This document shows, piece after piece, positions 8,228 through 16,220 of a stretch of DNA of 64,000 nt (its first letter is position 1; each line of letters begins with the position of its first letter). Source of the DNA: Pseudaeromonas aegiceratis (lineage in GTDB: Bacteria; Pseudomonadota; Gammaproteobacteria; Enterobacterales; Aeromonadaceae); assembly GCF_046254905.1 (NCBI RefSeq), contig NZ_CP158016.1:1612001-1676000 (forward strand). The letters are read 5' to 3'. The translations under genes and the position numbers were made by a program. A model generated the notes under the pieces. The model had not been told where the DNA came from, ran no database searches, and saw only the letters and a list, made by a program, of their open reading frames with translations.

Positions 8228-9472
8228 ATGAAAGGGATTGGCCCGAGAAACGGACTTCTTGCCAAGATTTTCACCGTGTTGGCCGGTGGTGTGCTGGCGC
8301 AGATCATCGCGTTTGCATCCACCCCCTGGGTCACGCGGTTGTACACGCCAACCGAGTTTGGTGTGTTTTCAAATGTGTCCGTCTTTGCTGGCTTCCTGAT
8401 GCCCTTGTTGTCGCTGAGCCTGCCCATGGCGGTGGTGCTGACGCGGGGCAAGGGGCGGGGGCGGGCGTTCGCCAAGGGCACCATGCTGCTCTCCTGCCTA
8501 GGCGGCTTGGTGCTGCTGGGACTCAGCCTGGTGGTGTGGCTCAGTGGCGCGGAGGCCACCGCCTATGCCATCGCCATGGCCACCCTGTTTGGTCTGGGGA
8601 TAGCGCTGCAAGAAAGCATCATGTATCTGTATATCAAGGAGCAATACTACTCGATCCGTGCCGGCCTGCTCGTGATCCAGGCTCTGATAGTGGCGGGACT
8701 CAAAATTGCCCTGGGCTATATCGACAGCAGCGCCAACTCGCTGATCTGGTCCTCCATCATCGGCTACTCGCTGGTCAATCTGGTTGCCGTCCTTCATCTG
8801 CAGCTGTTTTCGGTCAAATTCAACCGGCTTAATTTTTATGCCGCATTGAAATCCAAGACCCAGTTCATCAAGTTCCGGACACCGCAAAACTTGCTGAGCA
8901 ACCTTAACCTGCTGCTGCCTGTCAGTGTGTTGACCTATTTCTTTTCAGCCGGAGATGCCGGCCTGTATGCCTTGGCCCGGACCGTCATCATATTGCCGGC
9001 CACCATCTTGGGTAAGTCCATCACAGATGTGTTGTATCCCAAAATGGTCGATATGGTAAAAGGCAAACAGCACGTCAGTCAGATCCTCAACAAGAGCGTG
9101 CTGGCCCTCTCACTCATTACTGTGCTCCCTCTGGTCATTCTGGAGTGGCAAGGGGATTATCTGTTCGATCTGGTGTTTGGCGATAAATGGTCTGGCTCGG
9201 CGGATTATGCCAAATGGGTGATGGTGTGGGTGTTTTTCAATATCATCAACAAACCCCACACGGCGTTGATCCCGGTTTTTAATCTGGAAAAAAAGTTTCT
9301 TAAGAACAGCGTTTCAAACTTTATTTTGACCTGCGCTGGCTTGGCGGTCGGGGTCTTTTGGATAAAAGATCCCGTGCAAAGCATCAAGTGGATGTCGCTG
9401 CTTACTGTCGTTCCTCAGTTGATGATTGTTGTCATCGTTATGTCAAGGGTTAGGGATTATGAGAAAAAATAA
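8228..9472 (+). CDS. Wzx-type polysaccharide flippase
   Basis: This 414-residue integral membrane protein with about 12 predicted helices belongs to the MATE-like polysaccharide transporter superfamily (PST/Wzx). It opens with LLAKIFTVLAGGVLAQIIAF and TPWVTRLYTPTEFGVFS, typical of that family. It would flip the undecaprenyl-linked repeat unit across the inner membrane. The ATG at 8228 fits the family N-terminus better than a GTG at 8168. The 3' half is more AT-rich than the 5' half. Its end overlaps the next gene by 14 bases. A Wzy polymerase is not seen in the window. Confidence 0.85.
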   Translation: MKGIGPRNGLLAKIFTVLAGGVLAQIIAFASTPWVTRLYTPTEFGVFSNVSVFAGFLMPLLSLSLPMAVVLTRGKGRGRAFAKGTMLLSCLGGLVLLGLSLVVWLSGAEATAYAIAMATLFGLGIALQESIMYLYIKEQYYSIRAGLLVIQALIVAGLKIALGYIDSSANSLIWSSIIGYSLVNLVAVLHLQLFSVKFNRLNFYAALKSKTQFIKFRTPQNLLSNLNLLLPVSVLTYFFSAGDAGLYALARTVIILPATILGKSITDVLYPKMVDMVKGKQHVSQILNKSVLALSLITVLPLVILEWQGDYLFDLVFGDKWSGSADYAKWVMVWVFFNIINKPHTALIPVFNLEKKFLKNSVSNFILTCAGLAVGVFWIKDPVQSIKWMSLLTVVPQLMIVVIVMSRVRDYEKK

Positions 9473-10664
9473 GATTGTCCTGTTTGGGGCGTATGACAGA
9501 TACAACTATGGCGATAATCTGATGCCCATCGTCTTCCTTGATTACATGAAGAAATATCATCCTGATCTGGTGGCGCAGTCGGAGTTTGTTTACAGCTCCA
9601 TCATGGCCTCAGACTTGAGCCGCTATCAGGCCCCCAAGACCATTCCCATCGATGACGTGTGTCCCTCACTGTCAAACCAGGATGCGCTGATCGTGGTGGG
9701 GGGGGAGGTGCTCTGCGCCTCCAACAGCACGCTGTTTTTACACATGCCGCGCAACAAGACACTGAACGATCTGCTCACCAAGCTGAATCGCCGGCCGGTT
9801 TTTCGCGATCTGCTGCATCTCTATGCCCGCCATCGCTGCCCGATCCCCTGGGATTTCCCCTACGTGCCAGACCCGGACAAGCTGCCGGCCGGCCTGAAGA
9901 TCGTCTATCACACCGTGGGGGGGCATCTGAACGACCTGGGGCCGGCCAAGCGTCAGGAGATAACCGGGCGGCTCAATCGTTCCGCCATCCTGGCGGTGCG
10001 GGATAATCGCACCAAGGATCATTTGGCGGGGATCCCCACCACCTTGGCGCCGGATTCTGTACACATCATCTCGGACCTCTATGACGACACTTTTTTTGCC
10101 GAGCACGCAGAAAAAATGTACCGCACCTATCGCAACGAACGTTATTTTTGCTTCCAAGCCTCACCGCAGAAGATGCCGGAAGATATCCAGTCGGTAGCAC
10201 AGGTTCTGCGGGATATTTGTCAGAAGAATGGCTGTAAGGTCATGCTCCTGCCCATAGGTTACGCCGCCGGTCATGATGATGCCTTTTTGCTCAGGGAGCT
10301 GCAGTCATTGATACCCGAGGTGGCCTTTTTTGAAGACGAATTGACCCTGTGGGAAATCATGTTCCTGATTAAAAACAGTCTGCTGTACATTGGCACCAGC
10401 CTGCATGGTGCCATCACGGCATTAAGTTATGGGATCCCGCATTTCGGGTTGAACAAGAAGATCGTCAAGCTCAATGATTTTCTCGGTGACTGGAGCGTCG
10501 CCCCCTTCAATCAAAATTACGATATGCAGACCATAGGTGAGTTGGCCGCCGATCTGAGCGCGTTACCCAGCGAGGCCTTGACCGCAAGAGCCAAGCTGAA
10601 TAATCAATTGGTGCGGCAGCACTTTGATTCGGTTGCCACGCTGTTGGGCCAAGGAGGTGACTAA
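9459..10664 (+). CDS. Polysaccharide pyruvyltransferase family protein
   Basis: The 401-residue product fits the CsaB/WcaK-like pyruvyltransferase family: an N-terminal NIVLFGAYDRYNYGDNLMPI-like glycine-rich strand, a VVGGEVL strand near residue 85, and the C-terminal IGTSLHGAITALSYGIPHFG block with the conserved histidine. These enzymes add a pyruvate ketal from phosphoenolpyruvate to a sugar of the repeat unit. The ATG at 9459 overlaps the flippase gene and follows AGGGTTAGGG. Two to three further family members with other activities exist, so the donor is inferred from the family only. Confidence 0.75.
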   Translation: MRKNKIVLFGAYDRYNYGDNLMPIVFLDYMKKYHPDLVAQSEFVYSSIMASDLSRYQAPKTIPIDDVCPSLSNQDALIVVGGEVLCASNSTLFLHMPRNKTLNDLLTKLNRRPVFRDLLHLYARHRCPIPWDFPYVPDPDKLPAGLKIVYHTVGGHLNDLGPAKRQEITGRLNRSAILAVRDNRTKDHLAGIPTTLAPDSVHIISDLYDDTFFAEHAEKMYRTYRNERYFCFQASPQKMPEDIQSVAQVLRDICQKNGCKVMLLPIGYAAGHDDAFLLRELQSLIPEVAFFEDELTLWEIMFLIKNSLLYIGTSLHGAITALSYGIPHFGLNKKIVKLNDFLGDWSVAPFNQNYDMQTIGELAADLSALPSEALTARAKLNNQLVRQHFDSVATLLGQGGD

Positions 10665-11527
10665 TGTTTAATACGGCCTTCTTGGTAGTGCTGTATAACA
10701 AGACCCTTGCCGACTCAAACACCTTGCGTGCCATCGCGCAGGCCGATGTGGACTTGGCTGGTGGCAAATTAGTCATCTGGAATAATGGACCGGCTGGCCT
10801 GACGGAGCGGGACGTCACGGCTTTTCAGGCGAAAGGCCTGGAGGTGGCCATAGTGGAAACCATAGGGAATATTTCGCTGGCGGGCATTTACGATCAATTT
10901 ATGCAAAATTTCCCGGCCGAGCGCTATGTGCTGCTGGACCATGACTCCAGCATAGATCGTGAATACTTGTCCGGGGTGGCCAGGGTTCAAGCCGATGAGC
11001 TGGGGGTGCCGCTCATTCATGCCGCCGGTGCCATTCGTTATCCCACCCGTGCCGGCATCCCGTGCGGGCCGCAGTTTGGGCGTGTCTTCGATGACACCCA
11101 TGTCGTCAACTCCATCGGCAGCGGACTGGTGTTGGGCCAGGGACTGGTGGAGACACTGCGCCAGCAGTATGGCCAGCCCTTCGATGAGCGGTTTTTTCTC
11201 TATGGCGTGGATACCACGTTTTTCCGGCGTATCCGTGCCAGCCTGCTCACCAGCCATATCCGCCTGATCCCGGGATTTGAGCACTCCCTTTCCAAGCTGG
11301 AAGCGGAGTCGGAGGCGTTGCGGCGTTTCAGAAAGAAAGAGCGGTCATACGATCTGGGGCTGACGTTGCGCTTCTATGAGCGCTTCCCGACCAACATCCT
11401 TAAATTCGCCAAGGTGTCCGTCGGGCATGTCAAACGCAAGCTCCTGGGGATCCCCACCAACATTCAGTATCCCGATTATGTCCGGGCCGTCTTTGGCGGG
11501 CGTCACTACCGCAATTCGGCACGTTAG
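10664..11527 (+). CDS. GT2-like glycosyltransferase, possible rhamnosyltransferase
   Basis: This 287-residue protein resembles GT-A fold family 2 rhamnosyltransferases: an N-terminal FLVVLYN strand, IWNNGP, the metal-binding region LLDHDSSID (about residues 87-96), and GVDTTFFRRI, which resembles the catalytic-base region. The start codon overlaps the preceding stop (TAATG) and AGGAGGTG lies just upstream, so translation is probably coupled. Because dTDP-rhamnose genes flank it, rhamnose is the likely donor, but this is inference. The acceptor is unknown. Confidence 0.72.
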   Translation: MFNTAFLVVLYNKTLADSNTLRAIAQADVDLAGGKLVIWNNGPAGLTERDVTAFQAKGLEVAIVETIGNISLAGIYDQFMQNFPAERYVLLDHDSSIDREYLSGVARVQADELGVPLIHAAGAIRYPTRAGIPCGPQFGRVFDDTHVVNSIGSGLVLGQGLVETLRQQYGQPFDERFFLYGVDTTFFRRIRASLLTSHIRLIPGFEHSLSKLEAESEALRRFRKKERSYDLGLTLRFYERFPTNILKFAKVSVGHVKRKLLGIPTNIQYPDYVRAVFGGRHYRNSAR

Positions 11528-11606
11528 GCGCGGGCGGGCGCGCTTGGCGGAACGGCCCGCCTGGTGGGGTTTTATTTTGTAGTGACTCATTGCGTGGAGC
11601 ATCGAT

Positions 11607-12152
11607 ATGGACATCATCAACACCGATATACCTGAGGTAAAAATTCTGCAACCCCAGGTCTTCGGCGACGAGCGTGGCTTCTTCATGGAGACCTGGCGTG
11701 AAGATTGGTTCAATGCCAACGTCTGCGAGCGCCGCTTCGTCCAGGACAACCACTCCAAGTCCCGCCAGGGCATCTTGCGGGGACTGCACTACCAGACCGA
11801 GAACACCCAGGGCAAGCTGGTGCGGGTGGTCTCCGGCGAGGTGTTCGACGTGGCGGTGGACCTGCGCAAGGACTCGCCCACCTTCGGCCAATGGGTCGGC
11901 GTGCTGCTGTCGGCGGACAACAAGCGCCAACTGTGGGTGCCGGAAGGCTTCGCCCATGGCTTCTATGTGACCAGCGAGACGGCCGAGTTCGTCTACCGCT
12001 GCACCAACTATTACAACCCGGCCGCCGAGCACTCGGTGCGTTGGGACGATCCGGACCTGACCATCGCCTGGCCCCTGGTGGCGGGCACTGAACCGTCCCT
12101 GTCCGCCAAGGATGCCAACGGGGTCTGGTTTAAAGACGCGGTCACCTTCTGA
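11607..12152 (+). CDS. rmlC: dTDP-4-dehydrorhamnose 3,5-epimerase
   Basis: RmlC, 181 residues, is a cupin that epimerises dTDP-4-keto-6-deoxyglucose at C3 and C5. Recognisable blocks are DERGFFMETWRE, FVQDNHSKSRQGILRGLHYQ with the catalytic histidine, LVRVVSGEVFDVAVDLRK, and VPEGFAHGFYV with the catalytic-region histidine. Length is normal. The gene follows the glycosyltransferase after 79 bases and precedes rmlB by 23, so rmlCB form a separate pair from rmlDA in the same transcription direction. Confidence 0.96.
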   Translation: MDIINTDIPEVKILQPQVFGDERGFFMETWREDWFNANVCERRFVQDNHSKSRQGILRGLHYQTENTQGKLVRVVSGEVFDVAVDLRKDSPTFGQWVGVLLSADNKRQLWVPEGFAHGFYVTSETAEFVYRCTNYYNPAAEHSVRWDDPDLTIAWPLVAGTEPSLSAKDANGVWFKDAVTF

Positions 12153-12175
12153 CGACGCTATTTGAGGGAACGAGA

Positions 12176-13243
12176 ATGAGAAAATTACTGGTGACCGGCG
12201 CGGCCGGCTTTATCGGCGCCAACTTCGCCCACTACTGGCTGCGTCAGCATCCGCAGGATCGTGTGGTGGTGCTGGATGCCCTGACCTATGCCGGCAACAT
12301 AGAGACGCTCAAACCCCTGATGGGCAAGCCCAATTTCCGCTTCGTGAAGGGCAACATCTGCAACACCGAGTTGGTGGAGCTGCTGCTGCGGGAGGAGGGC
12401 ATCGACACCCTGGTGCACTTTGCTGCCGAGTCCCACGTGGACCGCTCCATCAGCGGGCCCGATGCCTTTATCGAGACCAACATCATCGGCACCCACAGCC
12501 TGCTCAAAGCCGCCCGTGCGGTCTGGTTGGCCGATCCGGCCAATCCGCTGCCGCACCGCTTCCACCATGTCTCCACCGACGAGGTGTACGGTACCCTGTC
12601 GCTGACCGACCCGGCCTTCACCGAGGAGACGGCCTACGCCCCCAACTCGCCCTATTCCGCCTCCAAGGCGGCCTCCGACCACTTGGTGCGGGCCTACCTG
12701 CACACCTATGGCCTGCAGGTGACCACCAGCAACTGCTCCAACAACTACGGCTACTACCATTTCCCCGAGAAGCTGATCCCCCTGTGCCTGACCAACATAC
12801 TGGATGCCAAGCCGCTGCCCATCTACGGCGACGGCAAGCAGATCCGCGACTGGTTGTTTGTGGAGGATCACTGCCGGGGCATCGAGCTGGTGCTGGACAA
12901 GGGGGTGGTGGGGGAGACCTACAACATAGGCGGCGTCAACGAGTGGCAGAACATCGACATCGTCAACCTCTTGTGCGAGCTGGTGGACGGTGAGTTTGCC
13001 GCGGATCCGACCCTGGCCGAGCGCTTCCCGGCGTCACCCTGTGCCCGGGGGGAGAGCGCCCATAGCCTCATCACCTACGTCACCGACCGGGCCGGCCACG
13101 ACCGCCGCTACGCGGTGGGCACCGACAAGATCCGCGCCGAGCTGGGCTATGTGCCCCAGGAGACCTTCGAGTCCGGCATCGCCAAGACCATCAAGTGGTA
13201 CCTGGCCAACGAGGCCTGGTGGCGCCCGCTGCAGCAGGGCTGA
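12176..13243 (+). CDS. rmlB: dTDP-glucose 4,6-dehydratase
   Basis: RmlB, 355 residues, is an extended short-chain dehydrogenase that dehydrates dTDP-glucose using tightly bound NAD. It has TGAAGFIGANF, HFAAESHVDRSI, STDEVYGTL, YSASKAASDHLVRAY with the Tyr-Lys pair, and NCSNNYGYYHFPEKLIP. GAGGGAACGAG precedes the ATG. It is the last gene before a strong terminator and therefore probably ends the polysaccharide transcript. Confidence 0.97.
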   Translation: MRKLLVTGAAGFIGANFAHYWLRQHPQDRVVVLDALTYAGNIETLKPLMGKPNFRFVKGNICNTELVELLLREEGIDTLVHFAAESHVDRSISGPDAFIETNIIGTHSLLKAARAVWLADPANPLPHRFHHVSTDEVYGTLSLTDPAFTEETAYAPNSPYSASKAASDHLVRAYLHTYGLQVTTSNCSNNYGYYHFPEKLIPLCLTNILDAKPLPIYGDGKQIRDWLFVEDHCRGIELVLDKGVVGETYNIGGVNEWQNIDIVNLLCELVDGEFAADPTLAERFPASPCARGESAHSLITYVTDRAGHDRRYAVGTDKIRAELGYVPQETFESGIAKTIKWYLANEAWWRPLQQG

Positions 13244-13260
13244 TGTTTGCCTGCCGCGAT

Positions 13261-13293
13261 AAAAAAACCGGAGCCTAGCGCTCCGGTTCTTTT
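13261..13293. terminator. Bidirectional intrinsic terminator after rmlB
   Basis: ACCGGAGC and GCTCCGGT form an 8-bp stem with a short CTAGC-type loop. The stem is flanked by an A-run (13261-13267) and a T-run (13290-13293), so it can end both the polysaccharide operon and the opposing PEP-CTERM gene. Confidence 0.9.
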
Positions 13294-13326
13294 ATCTGGG
13301 GCCACTCTTTTTATCTGGGGCCACTC
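13290..13326. repeat. Tandem 18-bp direct repeat
   Basis: TTTTATCTGGGGCCACTC occurs at 13290-13307 and again at 13309-13326. The second copy runs into the stop codon of the minus-strand PEP-CTERM gene and the first touches the rmlB terminator, consistent with a small local duplication between the two 3' ends. Confidence 0.9.
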
Positions 13327-14170
13327 AGGCACGACCCGGTCTGCGACGCCTCCACCAGGGCAACAGCAGCAGGCCGATACCGGCCAGGGCCAAGGGGGCC
13401 GGCTCGGGCACGGCGCTGGTGACCCCCTGGAAGATGAAGATCATGTCGTTGTAGTCGTAATCGCTCTGGCTGCCGGACCAGGTATCCTCGAAGGCCACCA
13501 GCACGGTATCGGCATCCAGCTGGATGACGCGGGTGTGCACGGTACCGTCGGCCCAACCTTGGCTGTCTGAGTTGGTGCTGGCGTCGCCGGAGAAGAAGTA
13601 GTTGGTGCTGGTCAGGCTGATGCCGTCGGCATTGTAGGTCAACGGCAGGGCCTGCAGGCCAAACACCAGGTTATCGCCGGCGGTCAGGCCGGTGATCGTC
13701 CGGGTCATGCCCACCTGGGTGGCGGTACAGCTGTTGCCGGCCTTGGCCTCCACGTAGCTGCAGCCTTCGCGGGTGCTGAACAGCTGATTGCTGTCGTCCA
13801 CCGGGTTGTAGCTGTCGAGGTTGTTGGTGCCGCCGCTGGCGTAGATCTGGCTCCAGAAGCTGGCGGTGTCGAAGCTGCCACTGCCGCTGTAGGCCAGAAA
13901 CAGATTGGAGTCCCGGGCGGCGCCAGTGCCCAGGTAGGTGACCTGCACCGTGTCCGAAGTGGCCTTGAGGCCGGCGCTGGCCAAATCCACGCTGGCCTGA
14001 CTCAGCTGGCTCAGGGTGTCGGCCGTGATGCTCTGGGCATAGCGGGAGAACCATTCATCGATCTGGGTTTGCGGCAGACTGGTGTCGCCGCTGAGCGCCG
14101 AAATCACGGCGGCATGGGCAGGCTCAATGGCCAGCAGGCTGGCCAGGGCCAATGGGATCAGGGCCTTCAT
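13325..14170 (-). CDS. PEP-CTERM-anchored exported protein with DUF4114-like domain
   Basis: This 281-residue protein has a signal peptide (MKALIPLALASLLAIEPAHA, cleavage after AHA), an acidic Ser/Thr/Asp-rich body, and a C-terminal sorting tail: VPEP, a hydrophobic helix (LALAGIGLLLLP), then RRRR. This is the PEP-CTERM signal read by exosortase. Just before it, AFEDTWSGSQSDYDYNDMIF resembles the acidic metal-binding-like motif of DUF4114. The ATG at 14170 has AAGGAG eight bases upstream; a GTG at 14179 would overlap that site. PEP-CTERM proteins are often tied to exopolysaccharide loci, as here. No exosortase gene is in the window. Confidence 0.85.
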   Translation of the reverse strand: MKALIPLALASLLAIEPAHAAVISALSGDTSLPQTQIDEWFSRYAQSITADTLSQLSQASVDLASAGLKATSDTVQVTYLGTGAARDSNLFLAYSGSGSFDTASFWSQIYASGGTNNLDSYNPVDDSNQLFSTREGCSYVEAKAGNSCTATQVGMTRTITGLTAGDNLVFGLQALPLTYNADGISLTSTNYFFSGDASTNSDSQGWADGTVHTRVIQLDADTVLVAFEDTWSGSQSDYDYNDMIFIFQGVTSAVPEPAPLALAGIGLLLLPWWRRRRPGRA

Positions 14171-14322
14171 GGGTTCCACTCCTTGGACTCGAATGACTTG
14201 CTCTGCTCATTATCTGTGCTTCGCCCGGCCAAGGGAACCCGTCCCAACCCTTTGAAAACCCTATCATGTAAAAAATATTTACATTGCGACCAGTCAGTGG
14301 CGGCAAGGTGCTGCGCCATGCA

Positions 14323-14338
14323 TTGACCAACTGGTCAA
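14323..14338. promoter_or_regulatory. RutR operator, strong copy, upstream of transporter operon
   Basis: TTGACCAACTGGTCAA is a perfect 7-bp inverted repeat around AC and matches the E. coli RutR consensus TTGACCA-N2-TGGTCAA exactly. A RutR-type gene lies 4.2 kb downstream. Confidence 0.85.
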
Positions 14339-14477
14339 GATTTGCGCCATTTCGGGTCGATTGCGCCGAAGCGTGGCACCAGGATTGTTGTTCACCCGTG
14401 GCCAGGCGGCGCCGCGCCGGGTCTGGGCGGGGAATGCCCCTGTTTTTTAAGTTGGCATGGCAGCTGCTTGGTGAAAA

Positions 14478-14493
14478 CTAACCAAATAGTCAG
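14478..14493. promoter_or_regulatory. RutR operator, degenerate copy
   Basis: CTAACCAAATAGTCAG keeps the dyad ACCA-N2-TnGT core with symmetric changes at the outer bases. It lies 20 bases before the ATPase start codon, where a repressor would block transcription. Centre-to-centre distance to the strong copy is 155 bases. Confidence 0.55.
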
Positions 14494-14512
14494 AAATTAA
14501 GGCAAGGATGTC

Positions 14513-15349
14513 ATGACCCAACCCCTGATCCGACTGGCCGATGCGCCAGCACCGCAGCCCGAGGCGCGCCTGGCCCGCCCGGCCATCGTCGCCAAGGGCG
14601 TCAACGTCATCTACCCGGCGGCGGACCGCCCTGTGCATGCCTTGAGCGATGTGGATCTCACCATTCGCCAGGGAGAGTTCGTCTCCCTCATCGGGCCCTC
14701 CGGCTGCGGCAAGACCACCTTGCTGCGCACCATCGCCGATCTGGAACCCATCAGCTCGGGCCAGCTGACGGTCAACGACATGGAGCCGGCGGTGGCCCGG
14801 GCGGCGGGGGCCTATGGCTACGTGTTCCAGGCCCCGGCACTGTTTCCCTGGCGCACCGTGCTGGAGAACGTCATGCTGCCGTTGCAGATCCAGGGGCGCA
14901 ATGCGGCAGAATGCCAGGAGATAGCCCTGGAGCAGCTGAAGCGGGTGGGGCTGGCCGGCTTCGAGGGCAAGTATCCCTGGCAGCTCTCCGGGGGCATGCA
15001 GCAGCGGGTCTCCATCGCCCGGGCCCTGGGCTTCAAGCCCAAGATCCTGATGATGGACGAGCCCTTCGGCGCCCTGGATGAGATCACCCGGGACAACCTC
15101 AACCAGCAGCTGCAGGATCTCTGGTGCGCCGAGCAGCGCACCCTGGTGTTTGTGACCCACTCCATCTCGGAGGCCGTCTACCTCTCCACCCGTATCGTAG
15201 TGATGTCGCCGCGACCGGGGCGCATCGTCAAGGTGATCGACTCGCCCTTGCCCCGGGAGCGCACCCTCAAGCTGCGGGATACCCCGGCCTTCCTGGCCCT
15301 GGCCCAGGAGGTGCGGGAGGCACTGGCGGAGGGGCACCATGATCATTGA
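14513..15349 (+). CDS. ABC transporter ATP-binding protein (NMT1/nitrate/taurine type)
   Basis: This 278-residue ATPase has Walker A GPSGCGKTTLL, the ABC signature LSGGMQQRVSIARAL, and Walker B ILMMDEPFGALDE followed by the switch histidine in FVTHSISEA. It resembles the SsuB/TauB/NrtD group. The following permease starts 11 bases before its stop. Because the four-gene operon sits with a RutR regulator and RutR operators, the substrate is probably a pyrimidine base or a breakdown intermediate; this is inference. Confidence 0.92.
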   Translation: MTQPLIRLADAPAPQPEARLARPAIVAKGVNVIYPAADRPVHALSDVDLTIRQGEFVSLIGPSGCGKTTLLRTIADLEPISSGQLTVNDMEPAVARAAGAYGYVFQAPALFPWRTVLENVMLPLQIQGRNAAECQEIALEQLKRVGLAGFEGKYPWQLSGGMQQRVSIARALGFKPKILMMDEPFGALDEITRDNLNQQLQDLWCAEQRTLVFVTHSISEAVYLSTRIVVMSPRPGRIVKVIDSPLPRERTLKLRDTPAFLALAQEVREALAEGHHDH

Positions 15350-16220
15350 GCGCTTTCGCCAACAGGGGCTGCCCATCCTGACAGTGGTGCTGGTGGGGCT
15401 GATCCTCTGGTATGCCCTGACCGTGGGGCTCAACGCCAGCGGTGCCATCGCCCGGGTGCTGCCCAAGGATGGCAGCTGGTCGCTGGGGGATCTGCTGCAG
15501 GCCACCCTCAACATGCAGCGGCCGCTGCTACCGGCGCCCCATCAAATTCTCGTCGACATCTGGACCAGCCTCACCAAGTGGTCCATCACCTCGCCCCGCA
15601 ACCTGCTGCTGCACACCTGGGTGACCGCCAGCGCCGCACTGACGGGCTTTATCATGGGCCTGTTGCTGGGGTTGGCGCTGGCGGTGTGCATCGTCCACTC
15701 CCGCACCCTGGATAAGGCCCTGCTGCCCTGGATCGTCGCCTCCCAGACGGTGCCTGTGCTGGCCATAGCCCCCATAGTGCTGGTGATCCTGGGCAGCCTG
15801 GGAATCACGGGCCTGATGCCCAAGGCGGTCATCGCCATGTACCTGTGCTTCTTTCCGGTGACGGTGGCCATGGTGCAGGGACTGCGGGCGCCCCAGAAGC
15901 TGGAGCTGGAGCTGCTGCACACCTATGGCACCGGCCGGCTGGATACCTTCTGGCTGCTGCGGCTGCCCTCGTCCTTGCCCTATCTCTTCCCGGCCTGCCG
16001 GGTGGCCATCGCCAGCGGTCTGGTGGGCACCATAGTGGCCGAGTTACCCACCGGGGCCCAGGCGGGCCTGGGATCGCGGCTGCTCACCGGCTCTTATTAC
16101 GGCAACACGGTACAGATCTGGTCGGCGCTGGTGATGGCCTCCCTGCTGGGGGTGGCCTTAACCGGTCTGGTGGGTCTGGCTGAGCGCCTGATCATGACCA
16201 ATCGGAGGGTCGCCCCATGA
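15339..16220 (+). CDS. ABC transporter permease, first of two
   Basis: The 293-residue protein is a BPD_transp_1 family inner membrane permease with about six helices. The cytoplasmic EAA-like loop appears as ELELLHTYGTGRLDTFWLLRLPSSLPYLF, with the ATPase-contacting Glu-Leu segment. An unusually long periplasmic stretch (about residues 25-85) separates the first helix from the core. Both ends overlap neighbours (11 bases upstream, 4 downstream), so translation is probably coupled. Confidence 0.9.
   Translation: MIIERFRQQGLPILTVVLVGLILWYALTVGLNASGAIARVLPKDGSWSLGDLLQATLNMQRPLLPAPHQILVDIWTSLTKWSITSPRNLLLHTWVTASAALTGFIMGLLLGLALAVCIVHSRTLDKALLPWIVASQTVPVLAIAPIVLVILGSLGITGLMPKAVIAMYLCFFPVTVAMVQGLRAPQKLELELLHTYGTGRLDTFWLLRLPSSLPYLFPACRVAIASGLVGTIVAELPTGAQAGLGSRLLTGSYYGNTVQIWSALVMASLLGVALTGLVGLAERLIMTNRRVAP

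Larger units (their letters stand above)
14171..14512. other. Divergent intergenic control region
   Basis: This 342-base gap separates the PEP-CTERM gene (minus) from the transporter operon (plus). It contains one strong and one weak RutR-type palindrome, annotated separately, and an AT-rich stretch near 14250-14285 that may hold the minus-strand promoter. I see no gene in it. Confidence 0.6.
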
